Positions 48,903 to 60,082 of a stretch of 64,000 nucleotides of DNA are shown in pieces. The notes under the pieces are model-generated. The model did no database searches and was not told the origin of the DNA. It saw only the letters and a program-made list of their open reading frames with translations. The translations under genes were made by a program, and so were the position numbers. The stretch is from Strongyloides papillosus (lineage: Eukaryota; Nematoda; Chromadorea; Rhabditida; Strongyloididae). Each line of letters starts with the position of its first letter. Positions within the stretch are counted from its first letter, which is position 1. Where the stretch lies: positions 372,001 to 436,000 of the forward strand of contig SRSI01000004.1 of the NCBI GenBank assembly GCA_005656395.1, read 5' to 3'.

Positions 48903-50844
48903 TCAATTTACAAAAATTAACCTTCAGACACACGTATTAATTTATAAAAACTTGAAGGTAGGAAATTGAATTTGATTATTAAAAGAATAATAAATATGAT
49001 ATGTTTCCTTTTGATTTCTAAAATATATAACGACAATTAGTTTATACAATAATGTAAGGAATATTTTTAACAGTAGAATAAAATAATTATGTAAGGTAGG
49101 TAGATGAGAATTTTTAAAAAAATTAACATTATAATATTATTAAATATAATAAGAAAAAAGTAATATACCCCACGATTAGTTAAAAGTTATTGAAAAAAAA
49201 TGTTGGTGATGTAAGGATTTAAAAAGAAACATCTTAGTACTTATTAGACACATATTTATTCGTCATAGAGAAAAATATTCTTCATCATATCGTGGTCATC
49301 AGCTTCACACAAATACACAAAATATATAAATTATTTAAAGTTACCATTATAGTTTAAGTTAGTGTAATATTATATATTAAGGTAATCACTTCTAATGATC
49401 TTACTTAACTTTTGTGGACATATCATATCTGGGAGGAGAAAAAAATATTATATTAGATAATATAATATATATGCATATAAATAAGTATAATATATTAAGG
49501 CTAGTTATTTAACAATTTGTAAAGTTTTTGACATTTTAACTTTTACCCAATATTTCATTATTTCACAGAAGCACAAACAAAAGAGATGATTAAAGAATGT
49601 CAAAACTTCAAAAATACGACATTTCATAAAATGTTAAAGAACATTTGACTTGCGCGAGGTGATAGTGGTCAGCTAGGTAGACGGTATCTAACTTACAAGC
49701 ACCTAGCAGCTTCTTATTACTTAACCTAACCTTTTTTTACCATTATCACTCTATCAATACATAATCTTATTGTTAAAGGTACTACAATATAATATAAAGA
49801 TTAAAACTAAATCATATAGTTTATGAGAATAATAGTGTTATGAAGACTTGGATCAAATAAATAATGGTTATGTTACCATACAGTTACTACTAATAGTAAT
49901 GAACTATTTGAACAAATTGAATGGGTTCGATAAAACAGATAAATAGTTATAAGTAATATGATAATATTTTAAACTCGACCCACTCTTATATTAATAATTG
50001 AATGACTTTATTTTAGGTTATTTTAAACTAATTGCATATAAATTAATGTAATATTTCACAATTAATAAGCATATGTGTTTTATACGAATAAGGTAACGAA
50101 ATATAAATGGATCATTAGTTTTTACTATATACAGAAACAATTTTTTTCTTTAGAATAACTATAAAAAATTTGTTAAAATCATGAAATATTAGACTTATCT
50201 TAACAAATCTATAGAGACGAAGTATAGTTATGTAAAAAAACTGTTCTTCTGATTTGTGTAACCAAATGAAAAATAATAAATTCTTAATTACCCCCTCTTT
50301 AAAAATGACATCTTTAAAGATAGCTCCTTTTTATAATGATAATATAAAAAATATTTACTAAGAATTTGTTTAGTAATTTTAATAGACAATTGACAGCTAT
50401 CAAATAATTAAAAGATATGTATATATATATAAAATGATTTTGAATATTTTAAGTATTGTACTCACGAGAATTACCTCAAAAAAAAGTACCTATATTTTAA
50501 AGTATAATTAAAATCATACTATTTTAATATATATTAGCTTAAAAAAAGATTTGAGAATTTAATTTCTTCATGAAATAAATATATTTGAAGAATATTATTT
50601 AAAAGTATTGCATATATACATATGTTTTTAAAATAAAGTATATATGTTAAAGAAGACTGAAACTTGTTTATATTATATAAAAAGTTACACTTTAACCGAA
50701 TACAGGCTACTTTTATTTACACCGTTCTCTCGTTTTTGATATCTTGATACACAACTTTCTATGTATGAAGACTATTTTTACAATATAAACTAATTGGACA
50801 ATGAATATATAGGAAAATTCAGTAGTGATTAACGAAGAAACAAG
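48903..50844. other. intergenic region upstream of chitin synthase
   Basis: AT-rich with one GC-rich island at 49650-49740 that folds into a hairpin (49656-49722, listed separately). No coding sequence was recognised before 50845. GGGTTCGAT near 49924 looks like a tRNA B box, but no A box or cloverleaf fits. Confidence 0.6.
49656..49722. ncRNA. pre-miRNA-like hairpin
   Basis: A 22-nt 5' arm (49657-49678, AGGTGATAGTGGTCAGCTAG plus GT) pairs with a 3' arm (49701-49722, ACCTAGCAGCTTCTTATTAC plus TT). The tip is CTAGGT with ACCTAG. Below it are G-C, C-G and several G-U pairs with only three single mismatches, down to AGGTGATAG opposite TTATTACTT. The loop is 22 bases. Size, mismatch pattern and isolation as a GC-rich island in AT desert fit a pre-miRNA. 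The second half of the 5' arm (TGGTCAGCTAGGT) resembles miR-34 (TGGTTAGCTGGTT) but the seed differs, so I do not call it miR-34. Strand is undecided, though the G-U pairs favour the plus strand folding somewhat differently from the minus. Confidence 0.55.
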
Positions 50845-51072
50845 ATGTTTGGACAACATTTATCCTGTCGTTATGTTATTTTATATAAGAGTTTATTATT
50901 ATTGTTAAGAAAACTAAAATTCTATTAAATTGTATTTTATATTTCACTTATCTCTCCAGTAACATTAAACAATTTTTATGGAAGTACCACAACTGGTCAA
51001 TCACATTCTAAAGAACCAAAACATTCACCGAAAAAACAAAATAATAGCTACTATTTGGGAAATTTTTCTTAA
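50845..51072 (+). CDS. tentative two-exon micro-gene, 45 aa
   Basis: The terminal exon (50960-51072) follows a good acceptor (CTCTCCAG). It encodes a codon-like, relatively GC-rich stretch ending GQSHSKEPKHSPKKQNNSYY plus LGNFS and a stop. Upstream, an ATG at 50845 (MFGQHLSC) with a GTTATG donor after 50869 joins in phase 1 to give 45 residues in one frame. An alternative donor in AAGAGTTTAT is also in phase 1. The product is basic and polar with SPKK-like character, and no signal peptide or family is recognised. It is convergent with the peptide gene at 51145. The first exon or the start could be wrong, and the exon may belong to a longer gene. Confidence 0.4.
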
Positions 51073-51144
51073 ATTCTTTTTTGTTAGTCATATAAAACTT
51101 TAAATTTTTGAAAATAAAAAACTTCTGTTAACTTCATTTAACAA

Positions 51145-51433
51145 TTATTTTTTCCTACCAACTCCATTACCTCTTTGATTTTTGGTGGTATTGGCTAAAA
51201 TTAACTATAATAATTATTTTATAAATAAAAATACCTTTAAGAAAACAGAATAAAATTTTATTAATTAAATCATTTATTTGACGGACACGTAAGCTATTAA
51301 ATTCAAGATCATCTTGAGCATTTAAATCAAATGCCATTTTGACAGGTTGTTCTGACATGCTATTAATGGATATAAAGATTGTAATGATTAAAAAAACCAT
51401 AGAACAATTGATAATAAAATGGAATGAATTCAT
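51145..51433 (-). CDS. small secreted peptide precursor, 82 aa
   Basis: Exons 51433-51235 and 51194-51145 (40-nt intron, phase 1) give 82 residues. A signal peptide covers about residues 1-25 (hydrophobic run FLIITIFISI). The mature part has an acidic start (DLNAQDDLEF), then a helix-like segment around QINDLINKILFCFLK with one cysteine, and ends NQRGNGVGRKK. The terminal GRKK could be trimmed to give an amidated peptide, as in many peptide hormones. Unspliced reading would instead give a hydrophobic tail, so the splice matters. I recognise no hormone family. It could also be a small effector-type secreted protein. Confidence 0.5.
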
Positions 51434-53311
51434 ATTAATAAAATTGACTAAAATATATAAATGGACAAAATCTAATTCTAAAAATAAAATTTTTAAAAAT
51501 TAATTCATATAAATAATAATTTTAGTTTCGTTATAAAATTTATTATTAATATTATTATAAAAATTACTATAATTATTTAAATATACTTTTAATTATAGTA
51601 TTAAAGTCGTGGTTATAATAAATAATTATTTTATTAAAGATTAAATTCCCTTAGACTCTTCGACAATTGAATGAAGGAAAAATTTTAATTATGTTGAAAA
51701 AATTAATGTATTTAATTAATTAATTTTTTATAACAGAATTAAATGTATTTATTTTTTGATACCTTTTAATAAATAGTAAAAGTCATCTATTTTTGAGTAA
51801 GTCATCAGATATTTCTATTAATCAAAAAAAGATAGGTATAACAATAGTACTTTTAAATGATGTAGTTTATTTTACAATTATTATAAACAATTTTTAATTT
51901 TTATGGGTGTGTCAAACATCTATAAATAAAAAACACTAATTTTAAAAAATCTTTATTATGGAAAATTGCCACTTATAAGTAAATAAATTATGTATGCTTG
52001 GTAAAAAAAAGCCGCAACTATAATAAATATTATAAAAGGTTATATAAATAATCAAATTTAAAGTGAAAAATAATTTGTAGTTTAAAATTAATAAAAAAAT
52101 TACAAGGAAGTTCTAATAAATAATTATTTTATTTTAAGAAAATATGATATTAACAAAAAATAATATTTTACAGTTTGCAAAAATTCGAAGATATTTGAAA
52201 ACTACAAAATTTTTAAGAATTTTTTAAAAATTATATTCAAAAAATTATTTAGTTAGTTATTTCTCACATTTATTCCATATTTTTTTATAAGTACATTATA
52301 TTTAAAAATTCATATAAATCTATCTAAAACATTTTTAATTAACAAAAAAAAATTCTATTTTATTTTCGTTTTAATATTACATTGAAATGTATGCATAAAA
52401 TGTCTAGGTATTTTACTATTTAATTTTCATTTGAAAAATATGTAAGTGATCACTTTCTAATATTATTAAAATTTAAAAAAAATTGTAATATATTTCATGC
52501 AATTTTTTTAAAAAGTATATTAAATTTGAGTTATAGTAAAAAAGTTACATTGTTATTATCATTTTTTTATAAAGTGATGTTGACTAAAAGACTATAAAGT
52601 GTTTATTAGCTCAATCATAATAAAACTGGTAGAATTTTATTAAAATAAAGGCTGGAACACATTTTTGATTCGTAGTATCTTTTGCGATAAACAATAACAT
52701 AAATTTTTATATTTTAAACAACTTATACAATATATGTAATTAAAGTTCAAAATCTTTTTGAGAGATCTAAATTATTCTGTGATACATAAATATTTATTAA
52801 AGGATGTTAAGACATTATTTTTTTAGTAGTACTTTTCGTCAACTTTTTTGTTTTGTAAAAGGACTATAATATTTTTTTTATACTTGAGGAATCAAAAGTT
52901 TTCTAACCTCCATCAGTGTTCAAGTAATAAATTAGAACTTTAAGATTATTTTCATATTAACTTCATTAGCATGAAATAGTTGATATTGATGTTTAAAAAT
53001 CAATTTTTTTATGTTGTCATATAAAATTTTCAAATTTATTTATTTACAATATGTTTTAATTAAAATAAACCATGAAAAAGTGAATATTTTTTATGTCCAA
53101 CAAAAGAAAAACAACAAATAAATACGATACAAATTTAATAAAATTTAATTAATCAATTATTTAAGATATTCAAAGGCATTATTAATTCTATTTATTAAAA
53201 TACAAAATTTTTTTGTATTAACAACAATTTTTTACTTATACTTATTAAGATTTGTATAGTAAAGGTGCAGTTTAATACTTGTATTTTAACTTAAATTTTT
53301 TATTTATTTAC

Positions 53312-53365
53312 TTATAAATTACTAGCATCCCGCAAAGTTGGAATTTTACGAATATTGTTAGTTAT
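53312..53365 (-). CDS. orphan terminal exon (17 codons and stop)
   Basis: On the minus strand a strong acceptor (TTTACTTTGCAG) is followed by a frame reading ITNNIRKIPTLRDASNL and a stop. Its codons are much less AT-rich than the flanks (CCAACTTTGCGGGATGCT), which is why it looks coding. I could not find a convincing partner exon. A short open stretch starting MVVEQIIYISNPLAY at about 53625 on the same strand is a weak option, and the true partner may lie beyond the mariner insertion. Confidence 0.35.
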   Translation of the reverse strand: MTNNIRKIPTLRDASNL

Positions 53366-54027
53366 CTGCAAAGTAAATTATTTATTATCATTTAAAAATT
53401 AAAATCTTTTTATCAATTTAAATTATATATGCTAAAATCTATCTCTATAACATATTTTTTCTCATTATTGTTTATTAATAGAAATATAGGTCCACATTTA
53501 TTAATAATAAATATTTTTAGGCAAATAAAATTATGATTTATTAAAAATTTATTAGATATTCAATGTTTTTCTTTATAAAAACATAAGCTAAAGGATTAGA
53601 AATGTAAATAATTTGTTCTACAACCATTTTACATGAAAAATGAAAAAGAATATTTATGTATTAAAAAAATAATATGAATATTTTCTTATATATTTCAAAA
53701 AAGGACATTCTTAAATGTCTTGTATCAATATTATTTGAATTTAAAATTAAAATATTATTTTATATAGACTTTTTTTTAAATCAACTAAAATATTACCTTT
53801 TTATAAAGTATTTTAATGATCTTTTACATTAAAAATATAAAAACAATAGATAGTTGTAAGAAAAACTTTCATATGAAGCAATTTTTCTATAAATGGTTGT
53901 ATCTTTATATTTATTAAAGAAAAATAAAAAAAAGTTATTATTCTTAATTTTATAAAATACCATTCTACTTAAAAATCTTTTTCCACTTATTTAAACTTTT
54001 CATTTCACTTAAACTTTTAAATATCTA

Positions 54028-54921
54028 CAGGGTGGGCCAAAAGTCACATCACATTTGGATGAAACACATTATAAATGTTATAACTTTTTTTGTAATTGAC
54101 ATATTTAAATGATATTATACGCATTTTGTAGAGAATGATTTATAGAATAATATATCACAAGATCGTTCTTAAGAATAACCTTTACGAAAAGTTATATTAA
54201 ATTAAATAAAAATGTTTGTATTTTTGTTTATAAAGTACATCTTATAATATTTCAATTAATAAAAAAATAAAGGCTAGATGCTTAAAATGTTAGTTAAAAA
54301 CATTTTTCTTCATAAAACATTTTGTTAATACAACATTAATTTCCTTCATATATTTCAAATATTTTTTATCGTTGTTACCTCTTTAAGAAAGTATTCTACT
54401 GAAGAACGGACAAAAATAGTTCGTGATTGCTACACCAACAGATGTTCAATCGTTACAACTTAAAAATTATTCAAAACCCATTACAATGTGACCCAAGTTT
54501 CGTCAAGACATTCATTATTAAGTGTTGTAAATCATTTCAAACAGTTAAATAAAACAATTTAATAAAAGTAATAATTAATGTTTTATAATGAACAAGCTTG
54601 TGCTAGAAATTAAATGGTGATCATTTAAAAGATTACATTTTTCATACATAATTGCGTGAAATATTGACTTATTACGAATTGTATTCATGTGTTTTAAACT
54701 TAAAAATAAGTATAAATTGAAAAAAATTAAGAAATACTTTTTTTAAATGTAAAATATTAAAAAACTTTTCTTTTAAGTTCATTCTTGGGACCGATCTTGT
54801 AATATACTATTCTTTAACAAATTCTCTGCAAAATACGTATAATACCATAAAAATATGTCGCCTACAAAAAAAGTTGTAAAGTGTTTTATTGCAACTGTGA
54901 TGTGACTTTTGGCCCGCCCTG
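54028..54921. mobile_element. decayed Tc1/mariner-superfamily element with ~140-bp inverted ends
   Basis: The ends are CAGGGTGGGCCAAAAGTCAC on the left and, on the opposite strand at the right, CAGGGCGGGCCAAAAGTCAC. Similarity continues for about 140 bases into each side, through an ACAAGATCG block near 54159 and its complement near 54792. TA dinucleotides flank both ends (54026-54027 and 54922-54923), the target duplication of this superfamily. At about 890 bp with only a broken transposase fragment inside, it cannot be autonomous. The long inverted ends would fold into a near-complete hairpin if transcribed, a potential source of double-stranded RNA. Confidence 0.8.
54370..54550 (+). pseudogene. 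transposase N-terminal fragment (mariner-type), broken
   Basis: Inside the element a frame reads YSTEERTKIVRDCYTNRCS, then meets a TAA at 54461-54463, and continues in the same frame as KLFKTHYNVTQVSSRHSL. This follows the helix-turn-helix start of mariner-type transposases (an E-R-x-x-I-V box, then a lysine/phenylalanine helix). No catalytic DDE/DDD region remains. A few residues upstream (SLRK) may belong to it. Confidence 0.55.
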
Positions 54922-55373
54922 TATTTATTAATGAACTTATCATAGTGTCATCATTAATTTCTAAAAGTAAATTAATAAATGCTATTATTCATAACTTTAA
55001 TTTATCAAAAAACTCTTTTATTCACACAATTAAAGAGTATTATTATAATGTATTTCTAAGTAAAAATGTATCCTCAAAAATTTCATCTATTTATATACTT
55101 ATCTAATTACAAAAAAATTTTGGTTAGAAAAAATAACTATCTATAAATTTTATCTTTATATTTTTTTATCAATAAAAAATATATTACTATGAAATATATT
55201 TTGATAATCTAAGAATGAAAAAAAATTCTATTAATTTATCAAAAATGTACTGAACATAGTAAGTATGAATAAAAAAAATAACTTTCCTATTTGTTTATAA
55301 CTTAATTTTTAAAAGGATTCAAGGATTTTTCTATGTCAAAAAAGAATAGTTTACCAAACATTTAGGCTGATAA

Positions 55374-55431
55374 AAAGTGTGTTTACCACTATATTTACTC
55401 CTAAAAATGATCCAAGTGGTGTACAAAATTT
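55374..55431. ncRNA. possible miRNA-like hairpin
   Basis: ACCACT (55385-55390) pairs with AGTGGT (55415-55420). Below this, TTGT-type pairing continues with GTACA and then AAA with TTT, with three single mismatches. The loop is 24 bases. The arms (GTGTGTTTACCACT and AGTGGTGTACAAAA) stand out from the AT background. I know no matching miRNA. About 15 base pairs is borderline. Confidence 0.3.
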
Positions 55432-56129
55432 CATAGTATTGTTAGTCATGTCAATAACTCAAATTTTAATTCATATTTATAAAATAGTGCAGCAATTGAT
55501 ATTTTTGAACTTGTTAAGAAATCTGATATAAGTTTTCTAGTTAGGTTAAAAATAGGAATAAACTCTAAATTCTATAAATTTACCATCTTTTTCACAAATA
55601 ACACTTCAATATGAAAAGAATTTGTGAGATTGTTAAATTGAAATTATAATATTATCAGTCTTTTTTTAAAGGCATTTTAACATAATATTTCGAATTTTAA
55701 CTGTAATAATGATATAAAATGACTGTTGTTACGTTAAAAGAAATTTATTTATGTATTTTTTCGTTTCAGTAGAACCATTTTAAGTTTTAGTAATTAAAAA
55801 ATGATTATATGATAAAATAAATTATTCGATAATGATGATATGCAATTTCTACACCGATGATTTGAAAAAAAAATAAAATTTTAATTAATTCTGAAACATA
55901 AATTACGGATAACACATCCTGCTCATGTTGGTATTGTATACTTTAATTAAGTCACCACCTATTTTGAAATTTCACATGGATAAAATGATTATTTAGTAAT
56001 TTAAAGTGTTTTAAAATGATAGTATGATACTTTCTCAGTAATTATGAGAAAAAATCCAAAAAGATAAAACAACTTTAACCAAATTGTGATTATTTTATTA
56101 AGCAAAATTAATAACGTTTTTAGAAATTT

Positions 56130-56400
56130 GGTTGGGTGTGTAGTAGGGATGGTGACTCATTTATTAACACAATGCTAAAAAGAGATTTCAAAACTTTGAT
56201 GGCTATTGTTGAGCTACTTATTGGGAAGGAATTGATAATGATTTGATAGTTAGGGATCATTTAATTCTAATAGACTCGAGGCTCAAGGTTTTAGCTATTT
56301 TAGAGCTTGTAGCAAATATAACGTTTTGGGCTCTGAATTTGGAGCTTGCATTCAAACCAATTTAAATATTATGTGATACTCAAACTGGAGAAATAAAACA
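56130..56400. other. GC-richer island, decayed coding relic or transposon fragment
   Basis: The composition is clearly less AT-rich than either flank. One frame runs open as FGWVCSRDGDSFINTMLK, onward to about 56243, then stops. Another opens just after, with DNDLIVRDHLILIDSRLK and a hydrophobic continuation to about 56365. The two look like one coding region broken by a frameshift. I cannot name a family. Candidates are an old transposon or a dead gene. Confidence 0.35.
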
Positions 56401-57483
56401 CACAAGATACATCTAAGAATATCCTGAAAAGCTATCTAACTGAGTTTATTGTGTCAAGAATAAAACATAGAAGATTATATGTTTGGGTAAATACTGTGCA
56501 ATATTATAACATATTTCCTCCCTGCAGCAAAAATTGATCAGATCAATTGTTAAAAAATAATATAAACATCATTATTTAAGTTGTTTTTCAATAGAAATGT
56601 AATTTAAACACAAAAAATTACCTTTTCCGAGTGGCTCTACCAAAATGATAACGTAACAAATTTTATTGCTCAATAAAAATGTAAAATCTATACAAATTAA
56701 AAAAAATAAAATGTATTTTATTAATATTTTGGATTAATACAAATTTTAAACCTGTCATTTTAAAAGCTCATAGCCTTTATGTCTTATCATTTTCAAATGG
56801 TAGATAAAAATGAACGTTTTGTTGTTACTAATAAAGTTAGCAAATATTTCTATTCAATTTATATTAGGAAAAATAAAAACAAATAAAATTTAAAATTATT
56901 ATATTCTTTTAAAATAAAACAAAAATTATAGTCAGCATTTTTGCAGCTTCAATAAATTTTATTTTTAAATTGACTTGTTAACAAAGTTAAACAACAATAA
57001 AATGTTATGCTTTATATTACAAATTTTAACAGTTTATTTATTCAAAGAAAACAACCGATATATTACTGTAACTTTATTTATTTTTTAAATTTAAATCAAA
57101 ATTATTCTATTTAATTTCACCCAAAAATAAAGAAAATATATTTCCCTTCAAAATAAGAAACATAAAAGAATGTTACATTATGATGAACAGTTTATGTTTA
57201 CATTAAAAATGATAACAAAATTCGCTATCATGCCAAATTGAAAATTAGATAATTAAGTATTCTCAATAAAAAAAATTTGTTATCTATAACAATAAGTTTA
57301 GAATACAAAAATAATAGACAGAATTAGCATCTAAGTGATTAAAAAATACTTTGATAAATGTAAATGTGTTTATATACACATTTAAATTTTACCTAAAAAA
57401 TTTCTTATTACTATAATGAAAAATTTATTTATTTATTTATATTTATTTTAAAAAAAAGAATACTCATATATAAATATAATATT

Positions 57484-58625
57484 TTAGAAATCTCTATAAA
57501 ATCTCCCGTGACTCATTCTTTGATGGATATGTCTTGCAGGCATATCAATAATGCTACTAAAAGTTATTTTTGTAATACCAGAATTGTTATCATAACTCAT
57601 TTTAACATGAGAAAAATATGATTTATTTGAACTAATTTGCATATTAAAATTGCTCAAGCGACTTATAATACACTCACTTGCAAATTCTTCTTTCCACACA
57701 TCATCGCACTTTTCAATAACAATATTAAAGGGTGCTGGAGAAGAAATATTTAACCAAGTATCAAGAAACATAACAACACTCTTTGGAGTAATCATTTCCA
57801 TATGAGCGTGCAATGGTTTCATTTTAAGGGGTGAGGAATGTCTAACATGGTTTATAAAATTACTCATAACTAAATCACCACATTTTAATTTTTCACTTTC
57901 CTCACTATCCGTAATAATCCATTTTACATTAACTATATTTTTACATACATTAAAAATTTGATGATCAAATATTCCAGAAAGGGTAACATTATCAAAGGTT
58001 AAGGTTTTGCAATCCTTTTTTAAAATACATGAAAAAACATATCTCCATATATCGGACTTTTCTTTTGGAACATTAATACCAACTAGAGATAATGAAATAA
58101 TATTTTTTTGACGGTATTTAATCATCTGAGGGAATATTTCGTCAATCATCATTACCATATGTTTCGTGTCATTAATATTATGTAATTTTAATGTCTCAAT
58201 TGAGTAGCATCTTATCATATCATTAACAACCTCTGTAGACTAAAAAACAAACTTTTTATTTTTATTATAGTAAGTAAGAATCTTACCATTGTAGGAATTA
58301 AGAGTGTCTTATCAATCGAATTAAAATGATAAATTAATCTAGATTCATCACAAAAAATTTCAAATTGTTTTGGTTCTCTTGGTAAAAAAACTTTATAACG
58401 ATTTATTATGTGCTCAAATTGTTCAATGTTTTCTAAATTCTTAACGTCTTGATAAGTTAAATATTGAAGAATTTGGCGTAATGTCTCAGGTGGTAAGCAA
58501 TCTAACATGTTAAACTAAAAAAGAAAATAAAATAAATCTAAAAGAATATTTTAATCACTTACAGATAAAGAAGAAGAATTTATACTAGCAGACAAAGGGT
58601 ATCTTCCTTCTGTTACATAAGCCAT
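57484..58625 (-). CDS. F-box protein
   Basis: Three exons (58625-58563, 58514-58287, 58239-57484; introns 48 and 47 nt, all phase 0) give 348 residues. Residues about 24-60 form an F-box (LPPETLRQILQYLTYQDVKN, then LENIEQFEHI), which binds SKP1 in SCF ubiquitin ligases. The rest is a variable, mostly beta/leucine-patterned region, as in the large nematode F-box families, where it picks the substrate. The first exon (MAYVTEGRYPL...) is short and easy to miss. Starting at the methionine just before LDCLPPE would drop 23 residues. There is no membrane span or zinc motif. The substrate is unknown. Its nearest coding neighbour upstream on the same strand is the myosin gene, 1.46 kb away. Confidence 0.82.
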
Positions 58626-60082
58626 GATTGATACAAAACCTTTAAAATAAGAATATATGTGATTGTTTCTTTTTATAATTTATCTTTCCACATAAAGTAT
58701 AAAAAAACAATTACAATATCTATCACTGTAGATTATATCAATTGATGGTTAGAAGATATTATGATAAAAATGAAAGGGATCATTTAATTTATAGAAACTT
58801 TTTTTAATAAGAGGCTGGTAAAATAAGGTATAATAAAATGACCAAAGTTACCATTTCAGATGTTGCTTTATCAAAGTTTTTTATACATACACATTTTGAT
58901 TACACATGTAACATTATTATATCATTTGTTATTGGAATAGTCCTGTCAATTTTTTGAAATACATGAATGTGTATGATAGGGTCAAGAACAATTTTTTTTG
59001 TTAAGTAATTTTAACTACATAACTGTTATCGGAATAACTATGAAAATCAGGTGCACTTAAAAGTATATCAATAAAGATTATAAAAGAACCAACAAAATGG
59101 ATAATATTCTTATCAAAACGTTTTTTATAGTTTTTAAATTTGCAATTATAGCTGAAATTTTTCCTATCACTTTTATACAACATAATTAGCGTTACTAACT
59201 TTTTGTTATATTGTCTGATTGCAATTTAAACCTTCCAAAACAATCAAATGTATTTATGATACTTGCTTTTAGTATCTATATTGTTAAAATCGTCTATATT
59301 ATACTTTATAATAAATGAAACAAAAACTTTCTTTTCCACATGATAATAATATGATATATGTCCAAAGGTTAGATGTTCTCATGGGACATAAAATAAATAT
59401 AAACATTATTTCGCCAACGCAAAAAAATGAATTTTTACTTTCAACAAAGAACACATTATTTCTTATCAAAAACTGACTTTTCTAAGAAGGCTTTTGCTAA
59501 TTTCCATGAAAATTTGATTAGAAAGAATTATATATATAGTTGTAACATTTCAATGAAAAATAATATTGTCTTTTGTTACTATGATATAGTAATTAACTTA
59601 TTAACGTTGGAAAAATCATACTCCCTTTGAGTATTTAGTGGAATAGAAAGAAATTACTTTGATATAGACTTAAATTTGTAGTATAAGAATAAAATGATTT
59701 TATAGGTATAATATAAACAATACCTAACTTTTTTTTTTAACAGTCAAATTCTAAAGTGAAAAATAAATTGCGGCATACAGCATATATAATTATAAAAAAA
59801 AGAATTTTTTTGAAAAGTTAAAAATGAAAATTTCTGGTAACTAAGTTATACAATAAAAGTGTATATGTTTAAAATATATGCGTATCATTCCAGGATTGAA
59901 TAGAAAAATGGTTATAATGTCTATTTAAATTGAGAAATATATATTATATTATTTATATTACATCAGGCTCCAGTTGATGAAAAGAAATAATATAATGGTA
60001 ACTTGTTTTCATTTGTTTTGAATTCTTTTTTATTGGTTCGAATTTTTTTATAAAAATTTTTTTTCTCTCTTGTTTTTATAAT
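58626..60082. other. intergenic region between F-box and myosin genes
   Basis: AT-rich, with promoter of the F-box gene and 3' flank of the myosin gene. TATGTCC and GGGACATA form a short inverted repeat near 59357 and 59383. A 67-codon open frame at 59427 is rich in N, F and Y and shows no splice or signal evidence, so I do not call it a gene. Confidence 0.6.

Larger units (their letters stand above)
51434..57483. other. intergenic region rich in relic elements
   Basis: It contains an orphan exon (53312-53365), a decayed mariner-type element (54028-54921), a miRNA-like hairpin (55374-55431) and a GC-richer island at 56130-56400 with broken open frames. The remainder is AT-rich with nothing recognisable. 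Confidence 0.6.

Noticed and set aside
49924..49932. GGGTTCGAT, tRNA B-box-like
   Set aside because: No A box or acceptor stem at the right distance.
59427..59630. 67-codon plus-strand open frame
   Set aside because: Rich in F, Y and N with no domain, signal or splice support.
60030..60040. GGTTCGAATT, second B-box-like sequence
   Set aside because: Flanked by T runs with no cloverleaf possible upstream.
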